DNA of 32,772 nt from positions 1-32,772 of the forward strand of contig JAGWLO010000043.1 of assembly GCA_028872015.1 (NCBI GenBank). The letters are read 5' to 3'. Of the stretch, positions 8,617 through 17,361 are shown piece after piece. Below the pieces are notes generated by a model. The model saw only the letters and a program-made list of their open reading frames with translations. It searched no databases and was not told where the DNA came from. How positions within the stretch are numbered: position 1 is the first letter of the stretch; every line of letters starts with the position of its first letter. This stretch comes from Burkholderiales bacterium (lineage in GTDB: Bacteria; Pseudomonadota; Gammaproteobacteria; Burkholderiales; Burkholderiaceae_C). Both the position numbers and the translations under genes were made by a program.

Positions 8617-9024
8617 ATGCCCATCTACGCCTACCGCTGCGCCGCCTGCGGCCATGCGCAGGACGTTCTGCAGAAGCTCTCGGACCCCGTGCTCACGGTC
8701 TGCCCGGCCTGCGGTGCGGCGGCCTACGCCAAGCAGGTCACCGCCGCCGGCTTCCAGCTCAAGGGCTCGGGCTGGTACGTGACCGACTTCAAGGGCGGCG
8801 CACCGGCCGCGGCCCAGAAGGACGGCGACGCCGCCGCGGCGCCGGCCGACAAGGGCGGCGAGAAAGGTGCCGAGAAGGGTGCGGACAAGGGCGACCAGCC
8901 CGGCAAGGTCGACAAGGGCGCCACCCAGCCCGACGCCGCGCCGGCCCCCGCCAAGGCCGCGGCCGGGGCGGCCGCCCCGGTCGCCCCGAAAGCCCCGGCG
9001 CCCCCGCCGAGCGCAGGCCGCTGA
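8617..9024 (+). CDS. FmdB-type zinc ribbon protein with a long disordered tail
   Basis: 135 residues. The first 55 or so form the FmdB/CxxC_CXXC zinc ribbon: MPIYAYRC start, metal pairs Cys8/Cys11 and Cys29/Cys32, and the GSGWYVTD block at 50-57. The family was named for a putative regulator near formamidase genes, but its general function is unknown. Residues 60-135 are low complexity, rich in Ala, Pro, Lys and Gly, and include four tandem [D/E]KGx units at 78-93. In Burkholderiales this gene is usually found just before DUF502 and aspS, as here. The tail is longer and more repetitive than I would expect for the family. Confidence 0.85.
   Translation: MPIYAYRCAACGHAQDVLQKLSDPVLTVCPACGAAAYAKQVTAAGFQLKGSGWYVTDFKGGAPAAAQKDGDAAAAPADKGGEKGAEKGADKGDQPGKVDKGATQPDAAPAPAKAAAGAAAPVAPKAPAPPPSAGR
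8848..8895 (+). repeat. Four tandem 12-bp repeats inside the fmdB-like gene
   Basis: Four 12-base units of the form GAN-AAR-GGY-NNN encode DKGG, EKGA, EKGA and DKGD. A partly matching DKGA unit follows at about 8911. The repeats stay in frame, so expansion or contraction would change only tail length. Confidence 0.7.
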
Positions 9025-9046
9025 TGCGCCCGCACCGGCCCCAGCC

Positions 9047-9694
9047 GTGAGGAAGTACATCGTCGCCGGTCTGCTGGTGTGGCTGCCGCTGGCCATCACC
9101 GTGTGGGTGCTGTCGTGGGTGCTGGGGGCGCTGAACGGCGTGTTCGGCGCGCTGCTGTCCACGACCCAGGCGTTGCTGCCCGAGTCGGCGCGCGACGGCG
9201 TCGAGGTGCTGCGCCACGTGCCGGGGCTGGGCGTGGTGGTGATGGCCGCCGGCCTGCTGCTGACCGGCATCTTCGCCACCAACATCTTCGGCCAGTGGTG
9301 GCTGCGCCAGGCCCACGGCGTGCTCTCGCGCACGCCCATCGTCAAGAGCATCTACAACTCGGTCAAGCAGGTCTCGGACACGCTGTTCTCGAGCAACGGC
9401 AACGCCTTCCGCGAGGCGGTGCTGGTGCAGTACCCGCGCCAGGGCTCGTGGACCATCGCCTTCGTCACCGGCAAGCCCGGCGGCGAGGTCGCCGGCAAGC
9501 TGCCGGGCGAGTGCGTCAGCGTCTACGTGCCCACCACGCCCAACCCCACCTCGGGCTTCTTCCTGATGATGCTGCGCAGCGACGTGCTGCCGCTGGCGAT
9601 GAGCGTCGACGAGGCGCTGAAGTACGTCATCTCGATGGGCGTGGTGGTGCCCGGCGCGGTGCCCGAGCCGGCCGCGCCGACGGCCCGAAATTGA
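9047..9694 (+). CDS. DUF502 family inner-membrane protein
   Basis: 215 residues from a GTG start. Two hydrophobic segments, about residues 4-31 and 62-82, mark an integral membrane protein. Conserved blocks such as [32 protein letters not shown] and [12 protein letters not shown] identify the DUF502 family, whose biochemical function is unknown. The start is chosen by elimination: the frame upstream reads through the fmdB tail without family similarity, and the ATG at 9024 is out of frame. The gap to the fmdB-like stop is 22 bp, and the next gene is aspS, an association common in Burkholderiales that suggests co-transcription but not shared function. Confidence 0.85.
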   Translation: MRKYIVAGLLVWLPLAITVWVLSWVLGALNGVFGALLSTTQALLPESARDGVEVLRHVPGLGVVVMAAGLLLTGIFATNIFGQWWLRQAHGVLSRTPIVKSIYNSVKQVSDTLFSSNGNAFREAVLVQYPRQGSWTIAFVTGKPGGEVAGKLPGECVSVYVPTTPNPTSGFFLMMLRSDVLPLAMSVDEALKYVISMGVVVPGAVPEPAAPTARN

Positions 9695-9696
9695 CC

Positions 9697-9726
9697 GGGC
9701 TGGGCCGGCCGGCAGCCGCCCAGCCC
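9697..9726 (+). other. Inverted repeat between DUF502 gene and aspS
   Basis: GGGCTGGG (9697-9704) pairs perfectly with CCCAGCCC (9719-9726) around a 14-base GC-rich loop, just after the DUF502 stop. No T run follows, so it is not a standard terminator; it could slow polymerase or protect the upstream mRNA end. The rest of the 115-bp gap shows no clear promoter. Confidence 0.35.
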
Positions 9727-9809
9727 CGACGGGCCCGCCGCCCTTGCAGGCCGCCGGCCCCCTTGCGAGCGCCAATCCCCGAACAACCCCGAATTGCTGG
9801 AGTGACGCC

Positions 9810-11600
9810 ATGAGAACCACCTACTGCGGCCTGGTCAGCGAGACGCTGATGGACCAGACCGTGACCCTGATGGGCTGGGCCCACCGCCGCCGCGACCATG
9901 GCGGCGTGATCTTCATCGACCTGCGCGACCGCGAAGGCCTGGTCCAGGTCGTCTGCGACCCCGACCGCGCCGCGATGTTCGAGACCGCCGAGGGCGTGCG
10001 CAACGAGTACTGCCTGAAGGTCGTCGGCAAGGTGCGCGCGCGCCCGGCCGGCACCGAGAACGGCACGCTCACCAGCGGCCGGGTCGAGGTGCTGTGCCAC
10101 GAGCTCGAGGTGCTGAACGCCAGCGTCACGCCGCCGTTTCCGCTCGACGACGAGAACCTGTCCGAGACCGTGCGCCTGACGCACCGCGTGCTCGACCTGC
10201 GCCGGCCGCAGATGCAGAAGAACCTGATGCTGCGCTACCGCGTGGCCATCGAGGTGCGCAAGTTCCTCGACGAGCAGGGCTTCATCGACATCGAGACGCC
10301 GATGCTCACCAAGAGCACGCCCGAGGGTGCGCGCGACTACCTCGTGCCCAGCCGCGTGCACGACGGCATGTTCTTCGCGCTGCCGCAGAGCCCGCAGCTG
10401 TTCAAGCAGTTGCTGATGGTGGCCGGCTTCGACCGCTACTACCAGATCACCAAGTGCTTCCGCGACGAGGACCTGCGCGCCGACCGCCAGCCCGAGTTCA
10501 CGCAGATCGACATCGAGACCTCGTTCCTGAACGAGGAGGAGATCCGCGCCATCACCGAGGCGATGATCCGCACCGTGTTCCGCAAGACGCTGGGCGTGGA
10601 GCTGCCGGTGTACGCGCAGATGACCTACGCCGAGGCGATGCACAAGTACGGCAGCGACAAGCCCGACCTGCGCGTCAAGCTGCAGTTCACCGAGCTCACC
10701 GACGTGATGAAGACGGTGGACTTCAAGGTGTTCTCGCAGGCCGCCACCGCTGCCGGCGGCCGCGTCGCGGCCCTGCGCGTGCCCGGCGGCGCGGAGCTGA
10801 GCCGCGGCGAGATCGACGGCTACACCGAGTTCGTCAAGATCTACGGCGCCCGCGGCCTGGCCTGGATCAAGGTGAACGACGCCGCCAAGGGCCGCGACGG
10901 TCTGCAGAGCCCGATCGTGAAGAACCTGCACGAGGCCGCGCTGGCCGAGATCGTCGCCCGCACCGGCGCGCGCAACGGCGACCTGCTGTTCTTCGGTGCC
11001 GACAAGGCCAAGGTGGTCAACGATGCGCTCGGCGCGCTGCGGCTGAAGATCGGCCACAGCGAGTTCGGGCGCAGCCACGGGTTGTTCGAGGACGCCTGGA
11101 AGCCGCTGTGGGTGGTCGACTTCCCGATGTTCGAGTTCGACGACGAGGCCCGGCGCTGGAACGCGGTGCACCACCCGTTCACCGCGCCCAAGGACGGCCA
11201 CGACGAGCTCATGAAGACCGACCCCGGCGCCTGCATCGCCAAGGCCTACGACATGGTGCTCAACGGCTGGGAGATCGGCGGCGGCTCGATCCGCATCCAC
11301 CGCGCCGACGTGCAGGCGCGCGTGTTCGAGGCCCTGGCCATCACGCCCGAGCAGCAGCGCGTGAAGTTCGGCTTCCTGCTCGATGCGCTGCAGTACGGCG
11401 CGCCGCCGCACGGCGGCCTGGCCTTCGGGCTGGACCGCATCGCCACCCTGATGACCGGCGCCGAGAGCATCCGCGACGTCATCGCCTTCCCCAAGACGCA
11501 GCGCGCGCAATGCCTGCTGACCGGCGCGCCGAGCTTCGTCGACGAGGCCCAGCTGCGCGAGCTGCACATCCGCCTGCGGAACCCGCAAGCCGCGGGCTGA
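9810..11600 (+). CDS. aspS: Aspartyl-tRNA synthetase, bacterial type (probably non-discriminating)
   Basis: 596 residues, class II synthetase. Residues about 1-110 form the OB-fold anticodon-binding domain, the catalytic domain carries motif 2 as [18 protein letters not shown] from residue 217, a bacterial GAD insertion lies at roughly 290-420, and motif 3 is FGLDR near 539-543. The start at 9810 has a TGGAG ribosome binding site; the frame extends 22 codons further upstream without similarity. His30 in RRRDHGG and Gly81 match positions that in Pseudomonas aeruginosa AspRS are linked to charging both tRNA-Asp and tRNA-Asn; the residue alignment is from memory. If so, the organism should use GatCAB to make Asn-tRNA. 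NudB follows after 16 bp. Confidence 0.97.
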   Translation: MRTTYCGLVSETLMDQTVTLMGWAHRRRDHGGVIFIDLRDREGLVQVVCDPDRAAMFETAEGVRNEYCLKVVGKVRARPAGTENGTLTSGRVEVLCHELEVLNASVTPPFPLDDENLSETVRLTHRVLDLRRPQMQKNLMLRYRVAIEVRKFLDEQGFIDIETPMLTKSTPEGARDYLVPSRVHDGMFFALPQSPQLFKQLLMVAGFDRYYQITKCFRDEDLRADRQPEFTQIDIETSFLNEEEIRAITEAMIRTVFRKTLGVELPVYAQMTYAEAMHKYGSDKPDLRVKLQFTELTDVMKTVDFKVFSQAATAAGGRVAALRVPGGAELSRGEIDGYTEFVKIYGARGLAWIKVNDAAKGRDGLQSPIVKNLHEAALAEIVARTGARNGDLLFFGADKAKVVNDALGALRLKIGHSEFGRSHGLFEDAWKPLWVVDFPMFEFDDEARRWNAVHHPFTAPKDGHDELMKTDPGACIAKAYDMVLNGWEIGGGSIRIHRADVQARVFEALAITPEQQRVKFGFLLDALQYGAPPHGGLAFGLDRIATLMTGAESIRDVIAFPKTQRAQCLLTGAPSFVDEAQLRELHIRLRNPQAAG

Positions 11601-11616
11601 ACGCGGGCGCGTTGAG

Positions 11617-12075
11617 ATGGCGGCGACGCGCCCGTTCAAGATCCCCGAGTCGGTGCTGGTGGTGATCCACACGCCGGCCCTCCTGGTGCTGCTGATCGAG
11701 CGCGCCGACCAGCCCGGCTGCTGGCAGAGCGTGACCGGCTCGCTCGACGCCCCCGACGAAGCGCTGGCGCAGACCGCGTGGCGCGAGGTGCGCGAGGAAA
11801 CCGGCATCGCGCACGGCGAGTTGCGCGACTGGGGGCTGACCAACGTCTACGAGATCTACCCCGTCTGGCGCCACCGCTACGCGCCCGGCGTCACGCGCAA
11901 CACCGAGCACGTGTTCGGCCTCACGCTGCCGGCGCCGGTGCCGGCGGTGCTGAGCCCGCGCGAGCACCTGGCCTGGCAGTGGCTGCCCTGGCGCGAGGCG
12001 GCCGACCGCTGCTTCTCGCCGAGCAACGCCGAGGCCATCCTGCAGCTGCCTCGCTACCTGGCCGGGGGCGCCTGA
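11617..12075 (+). CDS. nudB: Nudix hydrolase, dihydroneopterin triphosphate pyrophosphatase
   Basis: 152 residues. NudB removes pyrophosphate from dihydroneopterin triphosphate in folate synthesis. The Nudix box reads SVTGSLDAPDEALAQ followed by REVREETGI; compared with the canonical G-x5-E-x7-REUxEE spacing there is one extra residue between the glycine and the first glutamate, a feature I associate with NudB proteins of this group. The blocks FKIPESVLVVI at the N terminus and WQSVTGS are typical. Position right after aspS is common in betaproteobacteria. Its stop overlaps the next ATG (TGATG at 12073-12077), indicating coupled translation. Confidence 0.9.
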   Translation: MAATRPFKIPESVLVVIHTPALLVLLIERADQPGCWQSVTGSLDAPDEALAQTAWREVREETGIAHGELRDWGLTNVYEIYPVWRHRYAPGVTRNTEHVFGLTLPAPVPAVLSPREHLAWQWLPWREAADRCFSPSNAEAILQLPRYLAGGA

Positions 12076-12875
12076 TGCGGCCGCTGCAGTCCACGCTGAT
12101 GCCGCCCTACACCGGCATCGGCAGCCTGCGCGCGGCCACCTACAACATCCACAAGGGCGTGCGCGGCATCGGCCCGCGCAAGCGGCTGGAGATCCACAAC
12201 CTGGGCCTGGCGGTCGAGGCGCTGGACGCCGACCTGGTCTTCCTGCAGGAGGTGCGGCTGTTCCACACCCGCGAGGCGCGCCGCTTCGACCGCACCTCGT
12301 TCGGCTGGCCCGAGCAGGGCCAGGCCGAGTTCCTGGCGCCGCAGGGCTACGAGGCGGCCTACCGCACCAACGCCGTCACGCGCTGGGGCGAGCACGGCAA
12401 TGCGCTGCTCGCGCGCTGGCCGCTGGGCGAGGTGGGCCACCGCGACGTCAGCGACCACCGCTTCGAGCAGCGCGGCCTGCTGCACGTGCCGGTGATCTGG
12501 AACGGCAGCACCGTGCATGCGGTGGTGGTGCACTTCGGCCTGGCCCACCGCAGCCGCGTGCGCCAGGTGCAGCAGCTGGCGCGCTTCATCGAGGCCGAGG
12601 TGCCCGACGACGCGATGCTGATGGTGGCCGGCGACTTCAACGACTGGGGCGAGCGCCTGGACGCGCCGATGGCCGCGCTGGGCCTCACGCGTGCCGTGGC
12701 ACCCGGCAGCGGCCGCATCGCCGGGGCCACCTTCCCGTCGCTGGCCCCGGTGTTCGCGCTCGACCGCTTCTACCTGCGCGGGCTGGCCTGCCGCTCGATC
12801 ATGGTGCCGCGCGGCCTCAGCTGGGCCCGCATGTCCGACCACCTGCCGCTGGTGGCCGAGTTCGAGCCGCTGTGA
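12075..12875 (+). CDS. Endonuclease/exonuclease/phosphatase-fold protein (YbhP-like)
   Basis: 266 residues of the EEP superfamily, metal-dependent phosphodiesterases or phosphatases sharing the DNase I fold. Visible motifs in order: ATYNIHKG near the N terminus, FLQEV with the metal-binding Glu, NALLARWP, VVHFGL, GDFNDW and the final SDHLPL with the catalytic Asp-His. No signal peptide is present. The gene is immediately upstream of clsB with a one-base stop/start overlap, the same order as E. coli ybhP-clsB, so a role linked to phospholipid metabolism is reasonable, but the substrate is not known. The start at 12075 is fixed by overlap with the nudB stop. Confidence 0.88.
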   Translation: MRPLQSTLMPPYTGIGSLRAATYNIHKGVRGIGPRKRLEIHNLGLAVEALDADLVFLQEVRLFHTREARRFDRTSFGWPEQGQAEFLAPQGYEAAYRTNAVTRWGEHGNALLARWPLGEVGHRDVSDHRFEQRGLLHVPVIWNGSTVHAVVVHFGLAHRSRVRQVQQLARFIEAEVPDDAMLMVAGDFNDWGERLDAPMAALGLTRAVAPGSGRIAGATFPSLAPVFALDRFYLRGLACRSIMVPRGLSWARMSDHLPLVAEFEPL

Positions 12876-14128
12876 TGGCCGAGCCGGCGCCCGAGCCGGT
12901 GCTGGTGGGCGGCAACCGCATCGAGCTGCTGCAAGGCGGCGACGAGCTGTTCCCGCGCATGATCGCCGCCATCGACGCCGCGCGCGCGGAGGTCTGGCTG
13001 GCGACCTACATCTTCCACACCGATCCCGCCGCCGAGGCCGTGGCCGCGGCGCTGCGGCGTGCCGCGGCGCGCGGCTTGGCGGTGCACGTCGTGGTCGACG
13101 GCTTCGGCTCCAAGGGGCCGCTGCCGGCGCTGCGCCGCGGCTTCGCCGGCAGCGGCGTGCGGCTCGAGGTGTTCCGGCCGCTGGACCGCTGGTACGCCTG
13201 GCTGCAGCCCGGGCAGCTGCGTCGCATGCACCAGAAACTGTGCGTGTGCGACCAGGCGGTGGCCTTCGTGGGCGGCATCAACATCATCGACGACCGGCAC
13301 GACATCGGCCACGGCTGGGGCGAGGCGCCGCGGCTGGACTTCGCGGTCGCCGTCGAAGGCCCGCTGGCTGCGGCCGCGCAGGCCGCCGCCCGCGCCATGT
13401 GGACCCGGGCCCGGCTCGGGCGCGGCTGGCGCGACGAGATGCGCGAGCTCGCGCGCAGCCAGGAGCCGGTGAACGAGGCCCTGAGCCTGGTGCGGCGCCT
13501 GCGCACCAGCGGCGCACGCAGGGCGGCGCCGGCGCGGGCCGACCTGGGCCCGGTGCGCGCCGCCTTCCTGGTGCGCGACAACCTGCGCCAGCGCCGTGCC
13601 ATCGAGCGCAGCTACGTGCTGGCGATCCGCCGCGCCCGCGACCGGGTCGACATCGCGGTGCCCTACTTCTACCCGGGGCACGGGTTCCGCCGTGCGCTGC
13701 GCAGTGCCGCCCGGCGCGGGGTGCGCGTGCGCCTGCTGCTGCAGGGCAAGATCGACTACCGCATCGCCGCCGTGGCCGCGCGCGTGCTCTACGACGAGCT
13801 GCGCGCGCGCGGCGTGCGCATCTACGAGTACACGCCGGCCTTCCTGCACGCCAAGGTGGCGGTGGTCGACGACGACTGGGCCACGGTGGGCAGCTCCAAC
13901 ATCGACCCGCTGTCGCTGCTGCTCAACCTCGAGGCCAACGTCGTCGTGCGCGATGCCGGCTTTGCCGCTGCGCTGGCCGAGCGCTTCGAGCGCGCCGTGG
14001 CGCAGTCCACCGAGGTCACCGGCGCCACGGCCGGCACCGGCTGGCGCCAGTGGCTGCGCCGCGGCGCGGTGGCCGGGCTGGCCAACCTCTACCTGCGCGT
14101 GGCCGGCTTCACCGGCCGCTACTACTGA
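12875..14128 (+). CDS. clsB: Cardiolipin synthase B, phospholipase D superfamily
   Basis: 417 residues, close to the 413 of E. coli ClsB. Two HKD motifs (HxKx4D) are intact: His119-Lys121-Asp126 and His325-Lys327-Asp332. No N-terminal membrane helices are present, which separates it from the ClsA type. ClsB makes cardiolipin by transphosphatidylation at the membrane. The characteristic VGGINIIDDRHD and VGSSNIDPLSLLLNLEANVV blocks follow the two HKD motifs. The ATG at 12875 overlaps the previous stop (TGATG); a GTG three bases earlier is equally possible. E. coli has ybhN behind this gene; here a DNA-processing pair follows after 16 bp. Confidence 0.93.
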   Translation: MAEPAPEPVLVGGNRIELLQGGDELFPRMIAAIDAARAEVWLATYIFHTDPAAEAVAAALRRAAARGLAVHVVVDGFGSKGPLPALRRGFAGSGVRLEVFRPLDRWYAWLQPGQLRRMHQKLCVCDQAVAFVGGINIIDDRHDIGHGWGEAPRLDFAVAVEGPLAAAAQAAARAMWTRARLGRGWRDEMRELARSQEPVNEALSLVRRLRTSGARRAAPARADLGPVRAAFLVRDNLRQRRAIERSYVLAIRRARDRVDIAVPYFYPGHGFRRALRSAARRGVRVRLLLQGKIDYRIAAVAARVLYDELRARGVRIYEYTPAFLHAKVAVVDDDWATVGSSNIDPLSLLLNLEANVVVRDAGFAAALAERFERAVAQSTEVTGATAGTGWRQWLRRGAVAGLANLYLRVAGFTGRYY

Positions 14129-14144
14129 ACGACCGGGCTCGCGC

Positions 14145-15200
14145 ATGGTTGGCGACGACCTCGTGATCGCCCGCCCCGAAGGCCTGTACTGCCCGCCGGG
14201 CGACTTCCACATCGACCCCTGGCGGCCGGTGCCGCGGGCCGTGATCACGCATGCCCACGCCGACCACGCGCGGGCCGGCCACGGTGCCTACCTCGCCACC
14301 GCGGTGGGGGCCGGCGTGCTGCGCGCGCGGCTGGGGGCGATCAGCCTGCAGGGCCTGGCCTACGGCGAGGCCGTGCACCTGGGCGGCGTGCGCGTCAGCC
14401 TGCACCCGGCCGGCCATGTGCTGGGCTCGGCCCAGGTGCGGCTGGAGCACCGCGGCCGGGTCTGGGTGGCCTCGGGCGACTACTTCGTCAGCGGCCACGG
14501 GGCGGACGTCAACGCCACCTGTGCCCCGTTCGAGCCCGTGCGCTGCCACTGCTTCATCACCGAGAGCACCTTCGGCCTGCCGGTCTACCGCTGGCGCCCG
14601 CAGCACGAGGTGCTGCAGCAGGTGCTGGCCTGGTGGGCCGACAACGCCCAGGCCGGACGCACCAGCCTGCTGCTGGCCTACAGCTTCGGCAAGGCGCAGC
14701 GGCTGCTCGCCGGCCTGGCGGCCGGCGCGGCCGAGGGCATCGGACCCATCGCCGTGCATGCCGCCGTGGAGCCGCTGAACCGCGCCTACCGCGAGGCCGG
14801 CGTGGTGCTGCCGCCCACCACCGTGCTGGGCGCCGGGGCCGCGGGCCGCGCGCCGCCGCGCGCGCTCGTGATCGCACCGCCCGCGGTGCTGGGCAGCGCC
14901 TGGGCGCGCGGCCTGGGGGACTGCAGCGACGCCTTCGCCAGCGGCTGGATGCAGCTGCGCGGCGCGCGCCGGCGCCAGGGCCTGGACCGCGGCTTCGCGC
15001 TCAGCGACCACGCCGACTGGCCGGGCCTGCAGCGTGCCATCGCCGCCACCGGCGCCGAGCGCGTGATCGTCACCCACGGCCAGGAGGCGGTGATGGTGCG
15101 CTGGCTGCAGCAGCAGGGCCTGCAGGCCGGCAGCTTCCGCACCGAGTACGGCGACGACGATGCCCCGGCCGGGCCGGCCGGGGCCGCCGGGCCGCCCTGA
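14145..15200 (+). CDS. Ligase-associated DNA exonuclease, metallo-beta-lactamase/beta-CASP fold
   Basis: 351 residues. The metal-binding signature THAHADHARAG gives His36, His38, Asp40 and His41; later motifs include HPAGHVLGSAQV, the SGDY block, ESTFGLPVYRW and the C-terminal LSDHADW and VTHGQEA. This pattern fits the family annotated as putative exonuclease, DNA ligase-associated, related to SNM1/CPSF-type nucleases that act on DNA or RNA 5' ends. Its partner ligase starts only 4 bp downstream. In many proteobacteria the pair is accompanied by an Lhr-like DEXH helicase and a PdeM-type phosphoesterase; neither follows here. The family is confident; the nuclease activity is inferred. Confidence 0.9.
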   Translation: MVGDDLVIARPEGLYCPPGDFHIDPWRPVPRAVITHAHADHARAGHGAYLATAVGAGVLRARLGAISLQGLAYGEAVHLGGVRVSLHPAGHVLGSAQVRLEHRGRVWVASGDYFVSGHGADVNATCAPFEPVRCHCFITESTFGLPVYRWRPQHEVLQQVLAWWADNAQAGRTSLLLAYSFGKAQRLLAGLAAGAAEGIGPIAVHAAVEPLNRAYREAGVVLPPTTVLGAGAAGRAPPRALVIAPPAVLGSAWARGLGDCSDAFASGWMQLRGARRRQGLDRGFALSDHADWPGLQRAIAATGAERVIVTHGQEAVMVRWLQQQGLQAGSFRTEYGDDDAPAGPAGAAGPP

Positions 15201-15204
15201 CCCG

Positions 15205-16896
15205 ATGCGCCGCTTCGCCGCGCTCTACCAGGCCCTGGACGCCAGCACCGCCACCGGCGACAAGGTGGCCGCGCTGGTGGCCTACTACCGCGCCGCGCCG
15301 CCGGCCGATGCGGCCTGGGCCACCTACTTCCTGGCCGGCGGCAAGCCGCGCCAACTCGTGCCCACCGCCCTGCTGCGCCAGGCCGCCTGCCGCCGCGCCG
15401 GCATCGACGACTGGCTGTTCGAGGCCTGCTACCAGGCCGTGGGCGACCTGGCCGAGACCATCGCGCAGGTGCTGCCCGACGCCGGCACGCCGGGCGATCT
15501 GGGCCTGGCGGCGTGGATGACCGAGCGCCTGCTGCCGCTGCGCGGCCAGCCGCGGGCGCAGCAGCTGGCGGCCATCGAGGCGGCCTGGAGCGAGCTCGAC
15601 GCCGGCGGCCGCTTCGTGCTCGTCAAGCTCATCGGCGGCGGCTGGCGGGTCGGCGTCAGCCGGCTGCTGGTGCAGCGCGCGCTGGCCCAGCACCTGGGCC
15701 TGGAGGCCCAGCTGGTGGCGCAGCGCCTGGTGGGCTGGACCGATGCCGCCACGCCGCCCGGCCCGGCGCGCTGGGCCGCGCTCACGGCGCCGGCCGACAG
15801 CGCCGCGGCAGCGCCCGGCCAGCCTTACCCGTTCTTCCTGGCCCATGCGCTGCCGGCCGGGCCCGAAGCGCTGGGCCCGCGCGCCGACTGGATCGTGGAG
15901 TGGAAGTACGACGGCGTCCGCGCCCAGGTGGTGCGGCGCCAGGGCCAGACCTGGATCTGGTCGCGCGGGGAAGAGCTCGTCACCGAGCGCTTCCCCGACG
16001 TGGTGGCGCAGGCCGCCGCCTGGCCCGAGGGCACGGTGATCGACGGCGAGCTCCTGGTGTGGCACGCCGGCGCCGCCGCGCCGGCGCCCTTCAACCTGCT
16101 GCAGCGGCGCATCGCGCGCAAGACCCTGGGCCGCAAGCTCCTGGCCGAAGCACCCGTGCGGCTGCTCGCCTACGACCTGCTCGAGGCCGACGGCGCGGAC
16201 CTGCGGTCCCAGCCCCAGCACCTGCGGCGCGCGCGGCTGCAGGCGCTGGCGGCAGGCCTGGGCGCCGCGGCGCTGCCCGTCTCGCCCACGCTGGACGACC
16301 CGGGCTGGCCGGCGCTGGCGGCGCGGCGCGCGCAATCGCGCGCGCGCGGCGTCGAGGGCCTGATGCTCAAGCACCGCGATTCGCGCTACGGCATCGGCCG
16401 CACCAAGGCCGAAGGCACGTGGTGGAAGTGGAAGGTCGAGCCCTTCAGCGTCGACGCGGTGCTGGTCTACGCCCAGGCCGGCCATGGCCGCCGCGCCGGC
16501 CTCTACACCGACTACACCTTCGCCGTCTGGAGCCGGCCGCCGGCCGATGCCGCCGAAGCGCAGGCGGTGGTCGCGGCCATCGCGCGGCGCGAGCCGGCGC
16601 TGCCCGGCGCCCTGCAGCTGCTGCCTTTCGCCAAGGCCTATTCGGGCCTCGACGACGACGAGTTCAGGGCCGTCGACCGCGTCATCCGTGCCAGCACGCT
16701 GGAGAAGTTCGGCCCCGTGCGCAGCGTGCGGCCGAGCCTGGTGTTCGAGATCGGCTTCGAGGGCATCGACCGCAGCCCGCGCCACAAGAGCGGCATCGCG
16801 GTGCGGTTCCCGCGCATGCTGCGCATCCGCCACGACAAGCCGCTGCACGAGGCCGACACGCTGGACGCGCTGCGCGCGCTGATCCGCGACGGCTGA
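15205..16896 (+). CDS. ATP-dependent DNA ligase, exonuclease-associated type
   Basis: 563 residues. An N-terminal helical region (about 1-200) precedes the adenylation domain, where Lys234 in EWKYDGVRAQ is the nucleotide-accepting lysine of motif I. Later motifs include DGELLVW, LLAYDLLEADG, EGLMLKHRDSRYGIGRTK and WWKWKVEP, with an OB-fold region to the end. It lacks the polymerase and phosphoesterase domains of LigD and no ku gene is nearby, so it is not the classic end-joining ligase; it belongs to the type paired with the metallo-beta-lactamase exonuclease. A repair role, sealing ends processed by that exonuclease, is an inference. The start is 4 bp after the exonuclease stop, and the frame upstream has no similarity. 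Confidence 0.93.
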   Translation: MRRFAALYQALDASTATGDKVAALVAYYRAAPPADAAWATYFLAGGKPRQLVPTALLRQAACRRAGIDDWLFEACYQAVGDLAETIAQVLPDAGTPGDLGLAAWMTERLLPLRGQPRAQQLAAIEAAWSELDAGGRFVLVKLIGGGWRVGVSRLLVQRALAQHLGLEAQLVAQRLVGWTDAATPPGPARWAALTAPADSAAAAPGQPYPFFLAHALPAGPEALGPRADWIVEWKYDGVRAQVVRRQGQTWIWSRGEELVTERFPDVVAQAAAWPEGTVIDGELLVWHAGAAAPAPFNLLQRRIARKTLGRKLLAEAPVRLLAYDLLEADGADLRSQPQHLRRARLQALAAGLGAAALPVSPTLDDPGWPALAARRAQSRARGVEGLMLKHRDSRYGIGRTKAEGTWWKWKVEPFSVDAVLVYAQAGHGRRAGLYTDYTFAVWSRPPADAAEAQAVVAAIARREPALPGALQLLPFAKAYSGLDDDEFRAVDRVIRASTLEKFGPVRSVRPSLVFEIGFEGIDRSPRHKSGIAVRFPRMLRIRHDKPLHEADTLDALRALIRDG

Positions 16897-16980
16897 GCCG
16901 CCGCGGCCCGGCCCCGCCGCCGCTGGTGCCGTCGGAGCAGGGCCGCATCGAGGGCGCCGTGGCCCGCGGCGACGCCGTGA

Positions 16981-17349
16981 TCAGCTGGCGCTCAGGTGCT
17001 GCAGCAGGATGCGTGCGCCGGCCGGGTTGGTGGCGCACGGGATGTTGTGCACGTCGCAGGCGCGCACCAGGGCGTTGATGTCGGGCTCGTGCGGCTGCGG
17101 CGTCATCGGGTCGCGCAGGAAGATGACCGCCTGCACCCCGCCCACCGCGAGCCGGGCGCCGATCTGCAGGTCGCCGCCCAGCGGGCCGCTGAGCATGCAT
17201 TCGACGCTCAGCGCCAGTTCGCGCTGCAGCCGCCCGCCGGTGGTGCCGGTGGCCAGCAGCTGGTGGCGCCGCAGCGTGGGCGCGAACTCGCCCGCCAGCG
17301 CGATCATGCGGTCCTTCATGCGGTCGTGCGCGATGAGGGCGATGTGCAT
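16981..17349 (-). CDS. mgsA: Methylglyoxal synthase
   Basis: 122 residues, about 30 shorter than E. coli MgsA but with all catalytic residues. It turns dihydroxyacetone phosphate into methylglyoxal and phosphate, a bypass of lower glycolysis relieving sugar-phosphate stress. Aligning with the E. coli enzyme gives His8 and Lys12 in IAHDRMK, the TGTTG phosphate loop (34-38), Gly55 and Asp60 in SGPLGGD, Asp80, and His87/Asp90 in [17 protein letters not shown] is also typical. The ribosome binding site GAGGTGG precedes the start. The gene lies 12 bp behind a 1-Cys peroxiredoxin and converges with the ligase gene; the 84-bp gap between them shows no convincing terminator. Confidence 0.95.
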   Translation of the reverse strand: MHIALIAHDRMKDRMIALAGEFAPTLRRHQLLATGTTGGRLQRELALSVECMLSGPLGGDLQIGARLAVGGVQAVIFLRDPMTPQPHEPDINALVRACDVHNIPCATNPAGARILLQHLSAS

Positions 17350-17361
17350 GGGTCGGCCACC

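Noticed and set aside
8867..9694. A longer DUF502 protein starting inside the fmdB-like gene
   Set aside because: The extra residues are Arg/Pro-rich out-of-frame translation of the fmdB tail; family similarity begins at the GTG at 9047.
15205..16896. A LigD-type end-joining ligase
   Set aside because: No polymerase or 3'-phosphoesterase domain is present and no ku gene is adjacent; the exonuclease neighbour points to the other ligase family.
16897..16980. A terminator between the convergent ligase and mgsA genes
   Set aside because: The gap is GC-rich with some short self-complementary pieces, but no stable perfect stem followed by T residues on either strand.
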